Source of the DNA: Pseudoips prasinana
Lineage: Eukaryota; Arthropoda; Insecta; Lepidoptera; Nolidae
Assembly: GCA_951640165.1 (NCBI GenBank)
Contig: OX621255.1
Span: forward strand, 33,020,001 to 33,084,000
Length of the DNA stretch: 64,000 bases
Direction of reading: 5' to 3'
The notes under the pieces are model-generated. The model was not told where the DNA came from and searched no databases. It worked only from the letters and a program-made list of their open reading frames with translations. This document shows positions 11,690 to 22,002 of this stretch, one piece after another (positions within the stretch are counted from its first letter, which is position 1; each line of letters starts with the position of its first letter). A program made the position numbers and the translations under genes.

Positions 11690-11815
11690 GTGTACCTAAA
11701 TATCTATGTTACTAGAAATAATAATGTATACAACTATATTACTACAAACATGTTCTGACTATTTACAAGCGCTTTTTTAAAGTCTACGTGAATAAAAACC
11801 TTTTATGATTTATAT
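11690..11815 (+). repeat. Dispersed repeat, inverted partner at 29680-29805
   Basis: About 125 bp including CATGTTCTGACTATTTACAA and GCGCTTTTTTAAAGTCTACG. The reverse complement of 29680-29805 matches nearly throughout, with small indels. A weaker third relative lies at about 54358-54430. Confidence 0.6.
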
Positions 11816-12231
11816 GTAATCTTGTTCCCTTTCATAAATAATTAATTATAATTTCAACCTTTGTATTATTTTACAAATGGCAATTTCTGTATACGTAACT
11901 GCGTTTAGTTTAATAATAATAATCTTTATTTATCCAAAAAAAAAACATACAGGGTTTGAAATAACTTAACTTAATATTTGGTTTGGAAATACATAATATT
12001 TTATGTTGCAAAATCTGTACAATAATAATAATACTCTACCTCTTAAACTAGGGTATACCTGTATTATAAGAGGTAGTTTGCGGTCAATTATCAACAACTA
12101 ACTTATATTTAAAACTTATATCTAAAGTGGACAGTGTCATTCTACTGTATGGTATACAGGAGTAGAATTGATGCTGTGTGTATGGTGTGTGTAGGTGTAA
12201 ATGTATGTGTGTGTGTCTGTCTGTGAGTGTT

Positions 12232-12576
12232 TTATACAAGATAGGTGAGTAAAGACTCCGTGTAAGAGTAATCCTTAAGGAGCAGCCATTCTGTTACTTT
12301 AGATTTTAGTGCATGTGAGTTAAGATTTATAATGTTGAGGTGATTGTTAATTTTTTTATAGATATGAGCACTTAGTATATAATATTGATGTTTGGCGAAG
12401 GAAGTCTTGTGTTGTGTATTTGGTGGAACGTACGTGCGTTTGTTTGTAATTGTAAGAGGTGGAAGACCTGTGTGTTTTCTAAGGATGGATTTAAGCACAT
12501 AAAGCTGACGAACCGTAAGTACTTTACAGTCAGAGAACAGTTCAATTGTTGGATACCGGTAGGGCTTTTTCGTCAT
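12232..12576 (-). pseudogene. LINE C-terminal domain
   Basis: A separate minus-strand frame of 114 codons with KKPYRYPTIELFSDCKVLTV and RQLYVLKSILRKHTGLPPLT, typical of the region after RT in CR1-type LINEs. It belongs to the same element as the RT frame at 12769-13974 and is displaced by frameshifts. Confidence 0.65.
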
Positions 12577-12768
12577 GACTTTAAGTATAGCTGTGCTCTC
12601 TCCACCCTCAGAAATCTAGTCTTGGCGGCACCGCCCCACGTAGCTATGCATAAACCAATCACTGATTGGCAAAGTGCAAGGTACACCATCTTAAGAGTTT
12701 TTAGGTCGGCGGATACTCTAAGAGACTTAAATACATGTATAAGACGTAACATTCTGGTGGTGACGGCG

Positions 12769-13974
12769 TCAATTTGTTGGTCCCATCAGTCCGTCGTCTA
12801 TGTGTACTCCAAGGTATTTACCGCTTTCGGATCTAGTAAGCGGAGAACAGGTGCAGAAAGTCGACGAGTTTGTGCAGGAATGGGGAGTTATACTAAAAGA
12901 TGGAAGTGGTTTAGCGTTACGTCGTATAGCAAAGGGGATATAAGTAGTTTTTTGAAGGTTTAATGTAAGAAGGTTCGAGTTTAACCACATTATAACTTTA
13001 GCCAAGGCCATCTCCGCATTTGCTTTAACAGTGTCCCAGGTGTTTCCGTCTATCAGTATTGCATTGTCATCTGCGTAAGCGTAAATGCTACCATTTGGTA
13101 GACTCAGCCTGCAGAGATCATTTACGTAGATCTGAAATAGAGTTGGGGATAGGATCCCTCCCTGGGGAACACCATAAGATACCAGGAACTCATCACTTAG
13201 GTGAGTATCAATTTTAATGCATTGCTTACGGTTTTTTAGGTAATCCTTAAATATTTCTAAGGGCATTCCACGCACACCGACACTTTGCAGCTTCATGATA
13301 AGTTTGGGAACAGAGACCGTGTCAAAAGCCTTCGAAAGGTCGAGGAATATACCTAGGCATTTCGATTTTTTATCTAGATTTGAAGCCACCTGTTGCGTGA
13401 AGTCCAGTACTGCATCATCTGTAGATAGACTTGTTCGAAAGCCGTATTGGTTGTTAGCAATGAGTTGGTGCTTGTTGAGAAATTTCCGTAGAGTGTTATT
13501 TAGGATTTTTTCGAGGACTTTAGAGAGCGCAGGTAGGACCGATATCGGTCTGTAGTTATTGACACAATCTCTGTTCCCTCCCTTGTATATTGGATGGACC
13601 ACAGCTTTTTTAAAGGCCTCCGGAAAGACACCCTCTTGTAGGCAACGATTAAATAGGTAGGTAATTGGTGGAACCAGTACATGTCGACAGCTTTTCAATA
13701 CACGCGATGATATACCGTCCCAGCCGACTGCACAGTCAGAACGTAGTTGTAAGATTAGGGAATCAACATCAGCTTCGTCTACTTCCAGGATGGTAAGAGA
13801 GTTCACAGGTGAGTATCGGGTGTCCGTAGGTGAGAGTGACGGATGGCCACCATCCGGTGATGATTTAGTGTCATTCGTTATTTTTGAAGCCAAATTTTTG
13901 CCAATGTTGGCAAAAAATTGGCCTGCCTCATTTATCGCCGATTTTGGGTTGTCTCGAATTGTGAGTAGCTGCAC
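12769..13974 (-). pseudogene. LINE reverse transcriptase domain (CR1-type)
   Basis: A 401-codon open frame with RT blocks in order: SDCAVGWDGISSRVLK, NYRPISVLPALSKVLEKIL, FRTSLSTDDAVLDF, LGIFLDLSKAFDTVS, YGVPQGGILSPTLF and the catalytic YADD box in IYAYADDNAILI. The block order and wording fit the CR1 group of insect LINEs. It ends shortly after GKYLGVHIDD through a frameshift; the downstream domain continues in another minus-strand frame. Confidence 0.85.
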
Positions 13975-14679
13975 TGGGCTAAGGTTTGATTTATGGGTAT
14001 TGGTTATTTGTTTGATTGTTCTTCATAGGGCTTTGGGATTATTTTTGGCTTTTTCAAGCTGGCCGGTTTCATAAGACTTTTTTAGTTTCCTGAGTAAGTT
14101 ATTGCAAAAATTACGATATCGTGAGTATGTAGTTTTAAGAATAATATTATCTGGTGATTTTTTTGATTTTATGTGCATTTTGTCTCTATTATTTATACAT
14201 TTTAAAAGACCAGGGGTGATCCAGGGTTTAATTGTTATCTTTCGTCTAGAGATTTTAACTTGTTTGAATTATTCGATATTACTGATTTAATAATACTGAT
14301 GAATTTATTCATTGCCTCATTTAAGTTCTCGATCTCATATATTGTCGCAAAATCCACAGATTCCAGCTCCTCCATTATTGCTTTGTGGTTTAGGGTGGTA
14401 GTTGTATTTTATTATATTGTTGTAGTTTACGATTTTATTACGTTTATTTATTGAAAATAATAGAAATATTCTTATTGATTTTATTAATAAATCCCATTTT
14501 CTCAAATATTATACTTACATTAAAATCAATGCCTTAGTTGTCTTAACATGTGGTACAAATGATATAGCTGAACACTAAAAAAAGTATGCGGTACAGATAT
14601 TGCCATTCACATTTGTGAACAACTACTTCATAACATTAAAATAATAGCTTGCTCGATATTATGTTTTTTATTAACACAT

Positions 14680-14748
14680 CACCAATCACATGGCTTGGAA
14701 TCCACATCTCTATTCCGCTGGTGTGGATTCCGAGCCATGTGATTGGTG
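14680..14748. repeat. Hairpin, 27-bp arms
   Basis: CACCAATCACATGGCTTGGA at 14680 onward is mirrored by TCCGAGCCATGTGATTGGTG ending at 14748. The two 27-nt arms have one mismatch and a 15-nt loop. The right flank continues into a GC-richer stretch (to about 14800) typical of small DNA transposons, so this is probably a MITE end. Confidence 0.6.
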
Positions 14749-15247
14749 AACGCGGCACAGCTCGTCTCCGCTCCGCCTCAGTGGAAACGCAGCCTTATGG
14801 CGCCTAGCAGCGTAAGCTTTTGCGAGGCAACTTACAAAAAATTAAGGCTAAAATTCAGATAATGTGTATAAATAACAATGTCATTATGTAATCAATATCT
14901 ACTAAACTGTAAAGCTTTAGGTATAATAATTTATTAAATAGATCTAGATTTTTTGTCACCATAGAAGTGGTGTAAAAGGGATCGACTTTCGTACGAGCAC
15001 CTGCTCGATCCCTACGTACCTACTCGCATTCACTACGATAGAAGCGATAGAATAAGATAGTAGATTATCGCGCATTTGCACGTTGTGGACTCACGCCTCA
15101 GACGCCATATACATATAATATTGTTTATTTAAGGCATTTAATCAATTTTTACAATTATTTTTTTGAACAGCTGAATTTATATATATTTTGGCTAATTATT
15201 GAATATGTTGGCGTATTTTGTGTTTTGTAATTAAGTACTTAGGTTTA
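14749..15247. other. Spacer
   Basis: AT-rich except a short GGGATCGA…TCGATCCC inverted pair at about 14978-15015. No gene seen. Confidence 0.25.
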
Positions 15248-15900
15248 AAGATTCTTTATTCTCAATAAAAACAAATAAGTCACTTACTTGAGAACAATAA
15301 ATAATAACTTATAATAACTTGTTTAATAAAGGTCGAGTTTGTAGTTTCCCATAGTATCATCTAATGTACCCACTTGCCCGAGGTTAAGATATTAAGTAAG
15401 ATTGTTGTACATATTGAAATAATCGGGTTTTGAATACATTAGATGAGTGTACATTTTTAACGTGTGGTGGTAGTTTGTTGTACATCTGTGCCCCTTGATA
15501 AGTCAGCATCTTCTTGCCATGATTTGTCCTAATCTTAGGTAAGACCAAAAAACTCGCCCGGCGAGTACTACGTTGAATTGTGTGCTTGATTTTGATGAAA
15601 GATAAACTAGATTTAATATTTTTGTTAAGAACTTTCCGAATAAAAATGCAGGTGTTGTATGTAAGTACAATTGTGTTAAATTCATAATTTTAGTTTCTTC
15701 TTAGATTTTACGTGTTGGAGTTAGGCGTGGATAGTTAAAAAATAATTTTATAAGTTTATTTTGCATGATTTGTACATACTTCCATTTATCCGCAAATATA
15801 TCAAAACCAGGATTGAAACCCAGAAGAGCGTCGAACGGTATAAGTACGGCGTCAACAAATAATAGACGTCTACTAACACGACGACTTCTAATCATACATT
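15248..15900 (-). pseudogene. LINE ORF2 C-terminal fragment
   Basis: Minus strand. Two broken frames encode FADKWKYVQIMQNKLIKLFF, then LPKIRTNHGKKMLTYQGAQM and YNKLPPHVKNV. These match the usual C-terminal part of CR1/jockey-type ORF2 (IQ..QNK.I…; RT..GK….YQGA..YN.LP). A tail with AATAAAGAAT (complement near 15253) closes the element. Stops and frameshifts interrupt it. Confidence 0.65.
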
Positions 15901-15995
15901 CTAAGCAAAGTCACCGACAATAAGATTTTGATCAGTAATTCATTTTTAATAAACAAAATCAATTAGATTTTTTTTACTAAAACTGAAACTAATCT

Positions 15996-16247
15996 AAAAA
16001 ATACTTGTGTGTACTTATGTACACGCGTTAGAAGTTATATACTTCTTAATATACAACTTGAACAAAGTTATCAATTTTCATACCACCTAGAACTAACGTC
16101 ATGCTGTTATTTTTACGATGCGCGCGCATCGTAAAAATTCACTCTCATACCACCTAGAACTAACTTCATGCTTCATGCTTCGCGCATCGTAAAAATTCAC
16201 TCTCATCATTTTTCTCCATCGCGCCAAAAGAAGTATAACTTCAAAAA
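15996..16247 (-). mobile_element. Palindromic element family P, copy 2
   Basis: Reverse orientation relative to copy 1, flanked by A-runs. The inner module (ACCACCTAGAACTAAC… through …AAAATTCACTCTCAT) is present twice in tandem. One junction forms the palindrome TTTTTACGATGCGCGCGCAT plus its mirror half. Confidence 0.7.
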
Positions 16248-16368
16248 TGTAAATAAAAATTATTTATATAAAAATCACGAGAGTGATTGGGAGTGGGAAG
16301 CATTTTTAGCTAGTTAATTAAAAACTAGATCCCTAACCTAAGAATACGAATTAAAAAAACGAAATGTA

Positions 16369-16410
16369 AAAACACCACGAGTGGGATAAACTTCCCACTG
16401 GTGGTGTTTT
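16369..16410. repeat. Short hairpin, 17-bp arms
   Basis: AAAACACCACGAGTGGG at 16369-16385 pairs with CCCACTGGTGGTGTTTT at 16394-16410 with one mismatch and an 8-nt loop. Function unknown; it could be a MITE tip. Confidence 0.55.
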
Positions 16411-16620
16411 AACCCCCGTCAATATGCGGGTTGGCGCGTCCTAACGGTTAAGCCGATTACAAAGCGTTGCAATGTCTATAAACCGTTCTGTTGTGTTTAA
16501 CCAGTATAGGTAAGGGTAAGGGTAGATAGATGGAAACATAACATACTTTGTATTTCAAATTCATACTTTAGTCGGACAAATAGACGGTACCTACAACCAT
16601 TTGAAAGGAATTATTGTTAC

Positions 16621-16878
16621 CTATATGTTGGTAAATACTCGCCTTTCACGCCGCAGGTTGTGGGTTCGATTCCCACCCAGGACAGATATTTGTGTGGATG
16701 AACATGTCTGTTTGTTCTGAGTCTGGGTGAAATTATTTATATAAGTATATATTTACAAAAGAAAATAAGAAGTATATGCATACCAGCATATCGGTTATCT
16801 GGTTTCCATAGTACAAGCTCTGCTTTGTTTGGGATCAGATGGCCGTGAGTAAATAATGTCCCAGGATATTATTATTAT
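16621..16878 (+). mobile_element. tRNA-derived SINE
   Basis: Plus strand. The head contains TTGTGGGTTCGATTCCCACC (box B-like). The body has ATGTCTGTTTGTTCTGAGTC and ACAAGCTCTGCTTTGTTTGG, ending in ATTATTATTATG. Same family as the copies at 5371 and 49256. Confidence 0.8.
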
Positions 16879-17172
16879 GTTTTGTTTCCAAATGACGGAC
16901 TCAACCAAGCCGCAGCTCCCGTCCCAGGCAGCCCGGCCTCGGTACCGGTATTTTCTTTTTCCATGTTTACTCTTTCAGCTGGTTTGAGTTTGCACATGTA
17001 AGGTACTGGCAAGTACGACGTTTTCCTACATTAGTGGTAATGTAGAAAATATATTTAAACATACCACTATGTTTAAATCTAAATTAACATTTTTTCTTAA
17101 GTTATGACTAAATGTTTGTACAGTATCCCGCGACGCAGGGATTACATTTACTAATGCGGGCGTTGTCTTAAT

Positions 17173-17786
17173 AAAAAAACCGGCCAAGTGCAAGTCGGAC
17201 TCGCCCATGAAGGGTTTCGTAGCAGCAAGTATTTCAGTTGATTAAATGAATGCAAATTGCGGTTTACGATTAATGACGTATTAAAAAAAAACGACTTGCT
17301 AGATCTGGTTCAAACCAATTTTCGTTGTTAGTTTGCATGGTAATGTACATCATATATTTTTTTTAGTTTTATCATTCTCTTATTTTATAAGTTACAGGAG
17401 CGGGGGGGGGGGGGGACACACACTCATTTTATCACTTTGGAAGTGTCTCTCGCGCAAACTATTCATTTTAGAAATAAATGATATTAGAAACCTCAATATC
17501 ATTTTAAAGACCTATCCATAGACACTACACATGGTGGGGTACGATGAAAAAATTTTGTTTGTGTTTCAGTTCTATATATGGGGAACCCAAAATTATTGTC
17601 ATTTTTCTATTTTTGTGTACAAATCTTAATGCGGTTCACCGAATACATCTACTTACCAAGTTTCAACAGTACAGCTCTTAAAGTTTCGGATAAAAAGTGG
17701 CTGAGACATACGGACGGACAGACAGACAGACATGACGAATCTATAAGGGTTCCGTTTTTTGCCATTTGGCTACGGAACCCTAAAAA
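17173..17786 (+). mobile_element. Repeat family Q, copy 1 (non-autonomous)
   Basis: About 610 bp. It starts with AAAACCGGCCAAGTG…GTCGGACTCG, has a 14-G run at 17402-17415, a CGGACGGACAGACAGACAGA stretch and a 3' hairpin: AGGGTTCCGT (17746-17755) pairs perfectly with ACGGAACCCT (17772-17781). Copies 2-4 lie at 26134, 31405 and 49504, all in the same orientation. No ORF survives across copies. The family is a very common lepidopteran repeat by recollection; its class is not settled from this sequence. Confidence 0.75.
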
Positions 17787-18278
17787 TGAAAAGAACATGC
17801 ACTTAATTGAATGTTTATACTTATATCCTTCCTTATATAATCCTGTTACAATTGTATTATTCTGTTTCCGTAACTATTATTTGTTCTCTTTTATCTATGA
17901 ACCCCTATTTGTTAACGCATACAGTATGATATTAACGCCTCTTGCGGGTGTTACCTGAGTTAGCCGGGGCCTAGGGCTCAGGTAGCGTTCCACACCAGAG
18001 GTCGCCCCATTCTCCAAATATTCTACGAATACTTATCGTAGGTATCTCGAACCATAATTATAGAAAATCTCTTTTTATTTATTTTGACCTTTTCTGTTGG
18101 CCCAGTAATGTTACACCGGCCGGACCATAGAAGCCAGCATGGGCTAGAGCCATCTAACAATCTAAGTGACCCGTGCCGGTGTGCAGCCCTTTGGGATTCG
18201 CACCTCGGCTCAGCCACACTGACGTGGGCGTCGACTTTTTGGGGCATTTGGTGCGCAATGCGGGTCGAGTTTGTAATA
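17787..18278. other. Spacer left of mariner
   Basis: A moderately GC-rich stretch at 17940-18270 (TGAGTTAGCCGGGGCCTAGG) with no long conserved frame. Unrecognised, perhaps older repeat. Confidence 0.25.
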
Positions 18279-18309
18279 ATAGGTCTTTACCTATGAAATT
18301 GCCGTTTTG
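18279..18309 (+). repeat. Mariner terminal inverted repeat, left
   Basis: ATAGGTCTTTACCTATGAAA followed by TTGCCGTTTTG. It differs from the right TIR at its first base and at one internal base. Confidence 0.9.
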
Positions 18310-18356
18310 TATGAAAAAATTTAAACGAATTTTTTTCATGAATTTTTTTATTTGTA

Positions 18357-19376
18357 TTAATCGAAGTAATCACCCATGCAATCAATGCATCTTTGCCATC
18401 GCAGTGGCAGTTTATTGATGCCCTTCTTAAAGAAATCAGCTGGACGGGAGGCAACAAATTCTTCAAAGGCATTTTGTACTGCCTCTCGGGTATTGAATTT
18501 TTTTCCCGCCAAGAAGTTATCCAAATTCTGGAAAAAGTAGTAGTCTGTAGGCGCAAGGTCTGGTGAGTAGGGCGGATGACGGAGAGCTTCCAACCCCAGT
18601 TCTTGCAACTTGGAGACCGTCTGCTGTGCAGTATGAGGTCGCGCGTTGTCGTGCAGGAGCAGCGGAGACGAGCGATTGACCAATGCTGGTTGGAGATGCG
18701 CCAGCTTCTCCATCATTGTGCTCAGTTCTTCACAGTACACATCTGCAGTAATGCTCACCCCGTTTGGTAAGAAGCTGTGATGAATCACACCGGCGCTAGA
18801 CCACCAAACAGTGACCATCACTTTTCTAGGGGTAAGTTTTCGTTTAGGGCATTGTTTAGGTGCTGAACCAGGATCCAACCAACTTGCTGAGCGCTTGCGG
18901 TTATCAAACAGAATCCATTTTTCATCGCAGGTAACAATGCGGTTCAAAATTCCTTCATTTGTGTGTCTGTTGAGCAGTGCAAGGCACGTCTCGACGCGGA
19001 CTTCGCGCTGGCGATCATTGAGTTCGTGGGGCACCCATTTGTCAAGCTTTTTTACCTTGCCAATTTGACGCAAATGGACCAATATTGTTTTGACGCTAAC
19101 GTCGAAAGCTGCTGCTAATTCAGCCGTAGATTGTGTATCATCAGCTTCCACAACCGCCTTTAATTCGTCATTGTCGACCAAAGTCTTCGGACGACCGCGA
19201 GGTTCATTTTTCAGGTCGAAATTTCCAGAACGGAAGCGAGCAAACCAATAACAGGTGGTGCGTTGGTTTGTAGTGTTAGCTCCGTAAACGTCGTTGATGT
19301 TGCGTGCCGCTTGTGCCGCGTTGCTGCCACGACGGTACTCATATTCCATAATTACTCGAATTTTTAACGTATCCAT
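18357..19376 (-). CDS. Mariner transposase, intact reading frame
   Basis: A 339-aa transposase that excises and inserts the element at TA sites. The first ~115 residues hold the paired helix-turn-helix DNA-binding region, ending in the family motif WVPHEL (114-119). The catalytic triad is complete: D151 in VTCDEKW, D243 in LLHDNARPH and D278 in YSPDLAPTDYY, with 34 residues between the last two (D,D34D). The C-terminus NKLPLRWQRCIDCMGDYFD is the normal mariner ending. The ATG at 19376 is preferred over an in-frame ATG 13 codons upstream because MDTLKIRV aligns with usual mariner starts. No stop or frameshift is visible, so the copy may be recent. Whether it is transcribed or active cannot be seen. 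Confidence 0.93.
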   Translation of the reverse strand: MDTLKIRVIMEYEYRRGSNAAQAARNINDVYGANTTNQRTTCYWFARFRSGNFDLKNEPRGRPKTLVDNDELKAVVEADDTQSTAELAAAFDVSVKTILVHLRQIGKVKKLDKWVPHELNDRQREVRVETCLALLNRHTNEGILNRIVTCDEKWILFDNRKRSASWLDPGSAPKQCPKRKLTPRKVMVTVWWSSAGVIHHSFLPNGVSITADVYCEELSTMMEKLAHLQPALVNRSSPLLLHDNARPHTAQQTVSKLQELGLEALRHPPYSPDLAPTDYYFFQNLDNFLAGKKFNTREAVQNAFEEFVASRPADFFKKGINKLPLRWQRCIDCMGDYFD

Positions 19377-19534
19377 GATGACGAAAAAGATTGAAATGCG
19401 ATGAAAATGTAACACTAATCAATAAAGAAATGACTACTTTTGGAAAAAAGAATCCATGTTTTTAAAATAAAATAATTTGAAATTAGAATTCTTAGCCAAA
19501 CAAAAATTATTTTGATTTGAAATGGCCAGTACTG

Positions 19535-19565
19535 CAGAACGGCAATTTCATAGGTAAAGACCTAA
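19535..19565 (-). repeat. Mariner terminal inverted repeat, right
   Basis: Reads TTAGGTCTTTACCTATGAAA on the minus strand and mirrors the left TIR. Confidence 0.9.
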
Positions 19566-19567
19566 TA

Positions 19568-20724
19568 TAAGTAGTAGGTATGTACCCGCGAGAGACCGGA
19601 TCGGGGCGTAGGTAACATAAGTTGTAATATCGAGTTCAAGATGCATAATATTCATATCTGTAGGTCAATATTAAATTGTATTCTTAGATACAGACCTGCT
19701 TTATCTCTGGGGACTTCACAAACATGCAGTTCCCGGCCAAAAAGCGCACCTAGACAAAGTAGAGACACAAAACCCCATACCTACGCGAGTGGTATGTTGC
19801 TGAGTACTTATGTAATGAATCCTACAATTTTACACGACTACACGTGAGCACTATACACGTGCCATTTTAATATTAGCTTAACTTTTAAGCTGGCTATAGA
19901 CTCTGTCTACCCATACGTAGGCATTATAGCACGTGATAAGTTGCTGTTGCTGTTGTGTTCATCACATTGAGGAAGTCAGGCTCCAAGTAAACATCGCTAA
20001 TGAACTTGATAATTACATATAGCTAGGTACTTAACAGTACCGTTAAAAGGTTTACATAACAACTAAATATTGAATAACGTACAAAATTCAGCGATAATGT
20101 ATTCGAACAATATATTTATCATTAACCTGCGGTGTACAGTGTTCGCTAATGAGCCGCCCACGTAAAGGTACGCACCAGTTTGGAACTACTAATATTAGGT
20201 ATAAGAAATAATAATAACACAAGCTATGAGTCGGGTAGCGCGGAGTGGTGGGCAATGGTCCAGAGAAGGAAACCGACAGGATAAAACTTACAATACGCTA
20301 CTTACAGTACAATGAATTAAAATGTGTTTTACATAAACGGAAGGTTGTAATATGATAAAGTCGACTGAATTTAAGGTATAAAAAGATAACGTATTATGAA
20401 TGGTAGCCTACATTATCAAACTTAATCTATTTTCACAGAAATGTATTGATTGGGCCTTCTATTCTTACAAGCAAGGACCTTTTTCCTTGGATAAGTGGTA
20501 GAGCGTACGACTGACGCCGTTATTAAAAATCAAATAAAATATTTATTAAGTCGAACAGAAGCCGTAATTCGTTGTATCCTTACGGTATAATTTTCTTATC
20601 CGGCTGTCTGTCAAGGAGCTAAACACAAGCTACACTCCGTGCGGCCGCTGGAAGAATGATTCTGACGTCTGAATAAAAAAAAATATTTTTTTAAATTAAA
20701 TTTAGTAAAAGTTTGTAACATTTA
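19568..20724. other. Spacer
   Basis: AT-rich with small patches of mixed composition. A tRNA-like fragment (GGATAAGTGGTAGAGCGTAC at about 20489) is too incomplete to be a tRNA gene. No supported gene. Confidence 0.3.
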
Positions 20725-20850
20725 ATGTCTATTGACTACACAAGACAGAGCGAGGGCAGGCCCCCTACAAGATGGACCGACGATCTTGTGCGGGTCGCCG
20801 GCCGCACAAGGCCATTATTCAGCGGTGGACGTGACAAGATGATGATGATG
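20725..20850 (+). mobile_element. RTE 3' fragment
   Basis: Contains AAGATGGACCGACGATCTTG, TGCGGGTCGCCGG and CAGCGGTGGACGTGAC, ending in GATGATGATGATGA. A piece of the usual tail is missing. Confidence 0.6.
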
Positions 20851-21973
20851 ATAATTTTCTATTGACAAACTTATATAGATTTTAAATGATAATTATCTGT
20901 TAGTAGAACGAGTAACAAAAGAAAACATAGTTAAAAATCGCATTAGATAATGATTCGATAATTTATATCAGACACAAAAGGTCTGGCCGCTGAAAGAATG
21001 CGTTTATTTAGTTTTGCAATCCTTTCTGTGCTGTAGAAAACCGAGCCTCTAAATAATCACAATAAAGAATGCATCGATTTATGCGAAGCCACTCGTCAAT
21101 ATGACAACCCACATATGTACTTGAGTTTGACGTGTAAGGCGTGTTGACCGTGAGGGATGTCGATGTATTGCAAAATATTTTGCATCTTTCTTGTAAGTGG
21201 AACCATCTCGAAAGAGTGTCGAATAAAGAATGGTCAAAACCGTTTATAAAACGGAAAAATCGTGTAACATACATACAAAAAATATGCAGTCGAAATGATA
21301 ACCTCCTTTTTGGAGTTGGTTAAATATGATAGCCATTTAGTTTTTCAGGAAGAAATAGGAAAATACTGAATTTCCATTTTGTTTATTATTATTTTATGTC
21401 GCGGCAGTAGAGATTCTTCTTAACTACATTTTATTTTTAATTATTGATAAACTGACAAACGGTTGTTCTACATGTGGAGTGTTCAACTGTACATATTGAG
21501 AATTGGTTTGCCGTCTAGGCCAAAAAGCTAGCCTAGGCTTCACTGCTTCACTGAACAATACAGGCGAGCCAAGGCACAAGTTGCTTAGTCGAAATAATAC
21601 ACACTAAGTACCCGCGCCGTATGTTTGGGATTAGGACCTCGATTCTGGGCGGCTACTAACTTGAGGATTCATGCGGAGGAACGGTTGTTTTAAGGTATGT
21701 TTGGTGCAGCTGCCACTCTAGTTTAATACGCGAAGACGCGGACTTCTCCGACTGAGGACCGGAGGGGGCTCTTTCATCGATATTGTATATTGTGTGAAGG
21801 AGAGTAACGAAATGTCGCTGATTATGTCGGTTTGCCGAGCTCACCTCATTACCAACGGACTTCTATTTAAAACCATTATTCTCCTCTAAAAATGTACATT
21901 GTCTTCTGAATTACTAAGTGAGCCACCTACTTTACTCAGGCTGATAGTAGGTGAATAAGGAATAAGGGAAAAT
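20851..21973. other. Spacer
   Basis: A fragment near 21525-21565 (GCCTAGGCTTCACTG) belongs to a small repeat also seen at 24455, 28780 and 50211. Otherwise nothing recognised. Confidence 0.3.
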
Positions 21974-22002
21974 TATAGTGGCTGAGAGTCTCAGCCACTA
22001 TA
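21974..22002. repeat. Perfect 14-bp palindrome
   Basis: TATAGTGGCTGAGA, one G, then TCTCAGCCACTATA. The arms pair perfectly with a one-base centre. Meaning unknown. Confidence 0.6.

Larger units (their letters stand above)
11922..14400 (-). mobile_element. 5'-truncated CR1-type LINE
   Basis: A minus-strand non-LTR element. From the 5' side it has linker sequence upstream of the reverse transcriptase (frames encoding KPWITPGLLKCINNRDK and SYETGQLEKAKNNPKALWR), the RT domain (12769-13974), a C-terminal domain (12232-12576) and a 3' UTR ending GGATAAATAAAGATTATTAT at about 11922. The endonuclease and ORF1 are missing, as expected from 5' truncation. Several frameshifts separate the pieces, so it is inactive. 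Confidence 0.8.
18279..19565 (-). mobile_element. Complete mariner transposon (cecropia-type)
   Basis: A 1287-bp element bounded by a TA target duplication (18277-18278 and 19566-19567). Terminal inverted repeats start (A/T)TAGGTCTTTACCTATGAA and match over about 30 bp with two differences. The single minus-strand ORF is open from start to stop. Size, TIRs, TA duplication and transposase all agree with Tc1/mariner, and the transposase most resembles the cecropia subfamily. Confidence 0.93.

Noticed and set aside
12385..12963. 192-codon plus-strand frame
   Set aside because: It is antisense to the CR1-type LINE, where minus-strand RT and C-terminal motifs are clear.
16621..16700. tRNA gene
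   Set aside because: Box B is present, but the head cannot form a full cloverleaf and it continues into a SINE body repeated elsewhere in the window.
18357..19376. Domesticated host gene derived from mariner
   Set aside because: TIRs and the TA duplication are intact on both sides, so this is a transposon rather than an exapted gene.
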